DNA of 64,000 nucleotides from Candidatus Poribacteria bacterium (lineage in GTDB: Bacteria > Poribacteria > WGA-4E > WGA-3G): NCBI GenBank assembly GCA_022826805.1, contig JAJDUH010000044.1, positions 28,862 through 92,861 on the forward strand, read 5' to 3'. Of this stretch, positions 62,882-64,000 are shown piece by piece; the stretch's first letter is position 1, and each line of letters starts with the position of its first letter. The position numbers were made by a program, and so were the translations under genes. The notes beneath the pieces are model-generated. The model did no database searches. It saw only the letters and a list, made by a program, of their open reading frames with translations, and was not told the origin of the DNA.

Positions 62882-64000
62882 ATGAACATCCACGAATATC
62901 AAGCCAGGCAAATCTTAGAATCTCATGGTGTCAATACGCTACCCGGCGGGGTCGCTGAAACGCCCGAGGAAGCGGAAACCATCGCTCAAGAACTTAATTG
63001 TCCAACATACGTTATCAAAGCGCAAATTCACGCTGGTGGCCGCGGGAAGGGCGGCGGGGTCAAACTCGCACACTCGACCGCTGAAGTGAAAGAACAGGCT
63101 GAAGCGATTCTCGGTATGCAACTCGTAACACCACAGACGGGTCCCGAAGGAAAACTTGTCCGAAAAGTGCTTGTTGCCGAAGCCGCGGAGATAGAGAAAG
63201 AATTCTACCTCGCTATACTCCTTGACCGAGAAACTTCACAACTCACGCTCATCGGCAGCGAAGAGGGTGGGGTCAATATTGAGGAAGTTGCGGCACAAAC
63301 ACCCGAAAAGATTATCAGGACACAAATTCATCCAGCCTTCGGGTTAACTGAGTTTCAAGCACGAGAGTTTGCCTACAAATTAATCACCAATGCGACCTAC
63401 CGTTCGGTAATTCCTAAAGCTGCGGAACTGATCTTCGCACTTTACAACGCCTTTACCGCTTGCGACTGCTCCCTCGTAGAGATTAATCCATTGGCAATTG
63501 TAACAACAGACGACGGATTGGATATCGTCGCACTCGATTCTAAAGTCAACCTCGACGATAATTCACTCTGGCGGCATTCGGATCTCTCTGCGATGCGCGA
63601 CCCACATGAAGAAGATCCGAGTGAATTAGAAGCCAGTGAATCTGGCTTGAGTTACATTCGCCTTGAAGGCAACATCGGCTGTATGGTGAACGGGGCAGGA
63701 CTCGCGATGGCAACGATGGATATCATCAAACAGAACGGTGGTGAACCGGCAAATTTTCTCGATGTTGGCGGTGGAGCGTCCGTAGAGGCAGTTACGCACG
63801 CCTTCCGTCTTATACTCGCTGACAAAAACGTGACCGCCGTTCTTGTTAATATCTTTGGCGGCATTATGAAATGTGACACAATCGCCAACGGCATCGTTGA
63901 AGCAGCGAAACAGGTTAAACTCAACGTTCCGCTCGTAGTTCGGTTGGAAGGAACAAATGTGGAACTTGGAAAACAGATTATTGCCGAATCGGACTTGAAC
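62882..64000 (+). CDS. sucC: Succinate-CoA ligase (ADP-forming) subunit beta, 3' end outside window
   Basis: The first 373 codons of SucC; the full protein is usually about 388 aa, so only the end is cut off. It starts [17 protein letters not shown] and has the ATP-grasp motifs [40 protein letters not shown] and [18 protein letters not shown], ending in the CoA-ligase domain ([22 protein letters not shown]). It performs substrate-level phosphorylation in the TCA cycle, like fumC earlier in the window. sucD probably follows. The ribosome site is weak (GATAGAAAATG). Confidence 0.96.
   Translation, partial: MNIHEYQARQILESHGVNTLPGGVAETPEEAETIAQELNCPTYVIKAQIHAGGRGKGGGVKLAHSTAEVKEQAEAILGMQLVTPQTGPEGKLVRKVLVAEAAEIEKEFYLAILLDRETSQLTLIGSEEGGVNIEEVAAQTPEKIIRTQIHPAFGLTEFQAREFAYKLITNATYRSVIPKAAELIFALYNAFTACDCSLVEINPLAIVTTDDGLDIVALDSKVNLDDNSLWRHSDLSAMRDPHEEDPSELEASESGLSYIRLEGNIGCMVNGAGLAMATMDIIKQNGGEPANFLDVGGGASVEAVTHAFRLILADKNVTAVLVNIFGGIMKCDTIANGIVEAAKQVKLNVPLVVRLEGTNVELGKQIIAESDLN

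Overview
The window looks like a chromosomal segment of an uncultured bacterium, most likely of the Poribacteria type. This is an inference from gene content: enolase-superfamily and sugar-isomerase-like enzymes, a DUF1549/DUF1553 cytochrome-type protein, LamG and YWTD secreted proteins, very long RNA polymerase subunits, and many small intergenic palindromes. No rRNA or other phylogenetic marker is present. Sigma70-type promoters with 17-nt spacers are easy to see.

Layout. 0-15 kb holds catabolic, secreted and housekeeping genes: enolase-superfamily enzyme, M14-like deacylase, TPR protein, a UGSC-family selenoprotein whose UGA codon splits it into two apparent ORFs, LamG protein, DUF1549 protein, Lon, a polytopic membrane protein, CapA-like protein, coiled-coil protein and class II aldolase-like protein. 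15.6-21.1 kb is a defence/toxin island: a helicase-less restriction-modification protein, then a three-gene toxin-antitoxin operon in which one TPR protein appears to carry antitoxin parts for both a HigB toxin upstream and a VapC toxin downstream. 21.2-38.2 kb is core: fumC, rpoC, rpoB, DUF4416, P1 peptidase and fusA. 38.2-44.2 kb has an MDR oxidoreductase, a large secreted metzincin-like/YWTD protein, a DegP-type protease and a DUF1232 membrane protein. 44.2-52.9 kb is accessory: a solo TnpB element, repeats, an IS3 OrfA remnant, an AT-rich PIN-like gene with a small membrane ORF, and a 1599-aa type ISP restriction-modification enzyme. 53-64 kb is core again: sugar isomerase, tRNA-Pro(GGG), hom, the cluster yceD-rpmF-fabH-fabD-fabG-acpP-fabF with an orphan HicB-like gene and folK, then the 5' part of sucC.

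Most interesting signals: (1) the higB / chimeric antitoxin-TPR / vapC operon; (2) RNA polymerase beta' (1905 aa) and beta (1752 aa), which carry insertions at the positions of the E. coli SI1, SI2 and SI3 insertions, built largely from about 40-aa repeats that resemble a native beta' segment; (3) the UGA-containing selenoprotein with a perfect downstream hairpin; (4) two dispersed palindromic repeat families, one with compensatory stem changes; (5) a shared C-terminal tail on two otherwise unrelated proteins.
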